Shown in pieces: positions 63,190 through 64,000 of a stretch of 64,000 nt of DNA. The notes beneath the pieces were generated by a model that worked only from the letters and a program-made list of their open reading frames with translations, was not told the origin of the DNA and ran no database searches. The stretch is from Aquabacterium sp. NJ1. Lineage in GTDB: Bacteria; Pseudomonadota; Gammaproteobacteria; Burkholderiales; Burkholderiaceae_C. Every line of letters starts with the position of its first letter. The stretch's first letter is position 1. Position numbers and translations under genes: made by a program. The stretch covers positions 3,640,001 through 3,704,000 of the forward strand of contig NZ_JRKM01000001.1 in assembly GCF_000768065.1 (NCBI RefSeq), written 5' to 3'.

Positions 63190-63979
63190 GGCGGGTTCCT
63201 TCTTGTTCTCCGAAGTGTGCGCTTGATTGCATCAAGAAGGTGTCAAGACGGTGGGGCATGTGGTGCCTGGATGCCATAGGGCTTTCAGGCAGATGTGCGG
63301 TCCAGTCGCCATAAACGCGACGGGCCAACGTGTGCAGCGCAGGCAGCCAGACAGGGGCGTCCGAGAGGATCTGACTGGCAGCCTGAACGCTGGGAGAGTG
63401 GTGACACGCCAGCTCTGGAGCACCATGTTGGCACCAGGCTGTCAGGATGTCGGGGGTGATCTCCAAGTGGCATTGCAAGGCCAGATGTGGACCGAGGCGG
63501 AAGCCCTTGTTTTGGCAATGCTGTCCGATGAGGATGCGTTCAGCACCGGCTGGAATGTCGAAGGTTTCATGGTGCCAGTTGAACGACGGCACCGCCTGAA
63601 AGGTGCCCCAAAGGCCGTGAGCGTAAGGGGTGGGCGTCAACATGCGCCACCCGATATCAGGTCGCGGCAAGCGTCGGACCGAAGCGCCAGCGACGCTGGC
63701 GAGCATCTGGGCGCCGAAGCAATGCCCGAGGACAGGCACGTCTTGCGAAAGTGCATCTTGAACCAAACGTTGCTCTTCGTAGATCCAACGAATCGGATCG
63801 TGGATGCTGTGATCGCTACCCAGTAGGGCGATGCCGCTGAAGCGGCTGGCTGACCGAGGGAGCGGGTCGCCCTGACTGGGTTGGATGTGGACCATGGGGA
63901 TGCCCCACTTGGTCAGCAGCGCTTTCAGCATGCCAGGGCCTTGCACGGTATCGTGCTGAATCACGGCAACGGGTCTCAT
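63155..63979 (-). CDS. Class I glutamine amidotransferase-like protein
   Basis: The 274-residue product has the GATase nucleophile elbow GHCFGAQ (Cys87) and a late CHLEITPD carrying the His-Glu pair. This is the GuaA-type amidotransferase fold seen in stand-alone GMP-synthase-like or gamma-glutamyl-peptide hydrolase-like proteins. The C-terminal 40 residues are poorly structured and overlap kdpD. The substrate is unknown. The start ATG is near the window edge and could be preceded by more genes of the same operon. Confidence 0.85.
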   Translation of the reverse strand: MRPVAVIQHDTVQGPGMLKALLTKWGIPMVHIQPSQGDPLPRSASRFSGIALLGSDHSIHDPIRWIYEEQRLVQDALSQDVPVLGHCFGAQMLASVAGASVRRLPRPDIGWRMLTPTPYAHGLWGTFQAVPSFNWHHETFDIPAGAERILIGQHCQNKGFRLGPHLALQCHLEITPDILTAWCQHGAPELACHHSPSVQAASQILSDAPVWLPALHTLARRVYGDWTAHLPESPMASRHHMPHRLDTFLMQSSAHFGEQEGTRHVFRTRTARPR

Positions 63980-64000
63980 CTTGGTGAGCGCAACAACAGG

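Overview
The window looks like chromosome from a high-GC betaproteobacterium of the order Burkholderiales. The evidence is the EpsD/EpsF exopolysaccharide genes, the linked EIIA-Man/HPr pair, GlnE, a YhdP-type AsmA protein, a UbiH-family hydroxylase, IspB and a Burkholderiales-like tRNA-Pro(CGG). Genus cannot be fixed from the sequence alone.

Positions 1-27636 are ordinary core or near-core genome. On the minus strand lie epsF (cut by the window edge), the peptidyl-prolyl isomerase lipoprotein epsD, a rhombosortase-like rhomboid protease and glnE. A giant YhdP-like gene is divergent from glnE. Then come a DUF4197 gene, a TlpA-like thioredoxin lipoprotein, a degenerate histidine-kinase/pseudo-receiver protein, a lipoprotein, the PTS pair EIIA-HPr, an outer-membrane SphA/phenol-porin-like protein, a chalcone-isomerase-fold protein, lemA with an M48 protease, queC, ferredoxin-NADP reductase, a strictosidine-synthase/SMP-30-like protein, a TSUP transporter, proA, a Cys-cluster protein, a 44-residue peptide, a ubiH-like gene, ispB and tRNA-Pro.

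Positions 27637 to roughly 59300 form an accessory element that begins directly at the 3' end of tRNA-Pro. Its left end carries a small membrane protein, a helix-turn-helix protein, a RepA-family plasmid replication protein and an overlapping tyrosine integrase. A Fic protein with a palindromic promoter follows. The cargo is a large co-oriented defence region. The first block encodes a DEAD/DEAH helicase with a DUF1998-like end, an SNF2 helicase, a 1500-residue Eco57I-type adenine methylase, a Rad50-like ATPase and an HNH endonuclease. The second block is a complete four-gene Wadjet/Mks-like SMC system (jetA-B-C-D). After this come two lipoproteins, a membrane protein, a non-coding tract with two perfect hairpins and an 11-bp-phased repeat array, and a translationally coupled operon of large serine recombinase and two ParB/RepB-family proteins. 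The element therefore has plasmid-like maintenance genes at both ends. No second copy of the tRNA end was found, so its right boundary is uncertain.

Positions 59771-63979 carry kdpE and kdpD (overlapping) and a class I glutamine amidotransferase on the minus strand. The kdpFABC pump genes are not in the window.

The most interesting part is the helicase-helicase-methylase-ATPase-HNH block next to Wadjet. It resembles DISARM in its parts but lacks separate drmB and drmC genes, and the methylase has an A/T-rich internal segment that looks like an exchanged target-recognition region.
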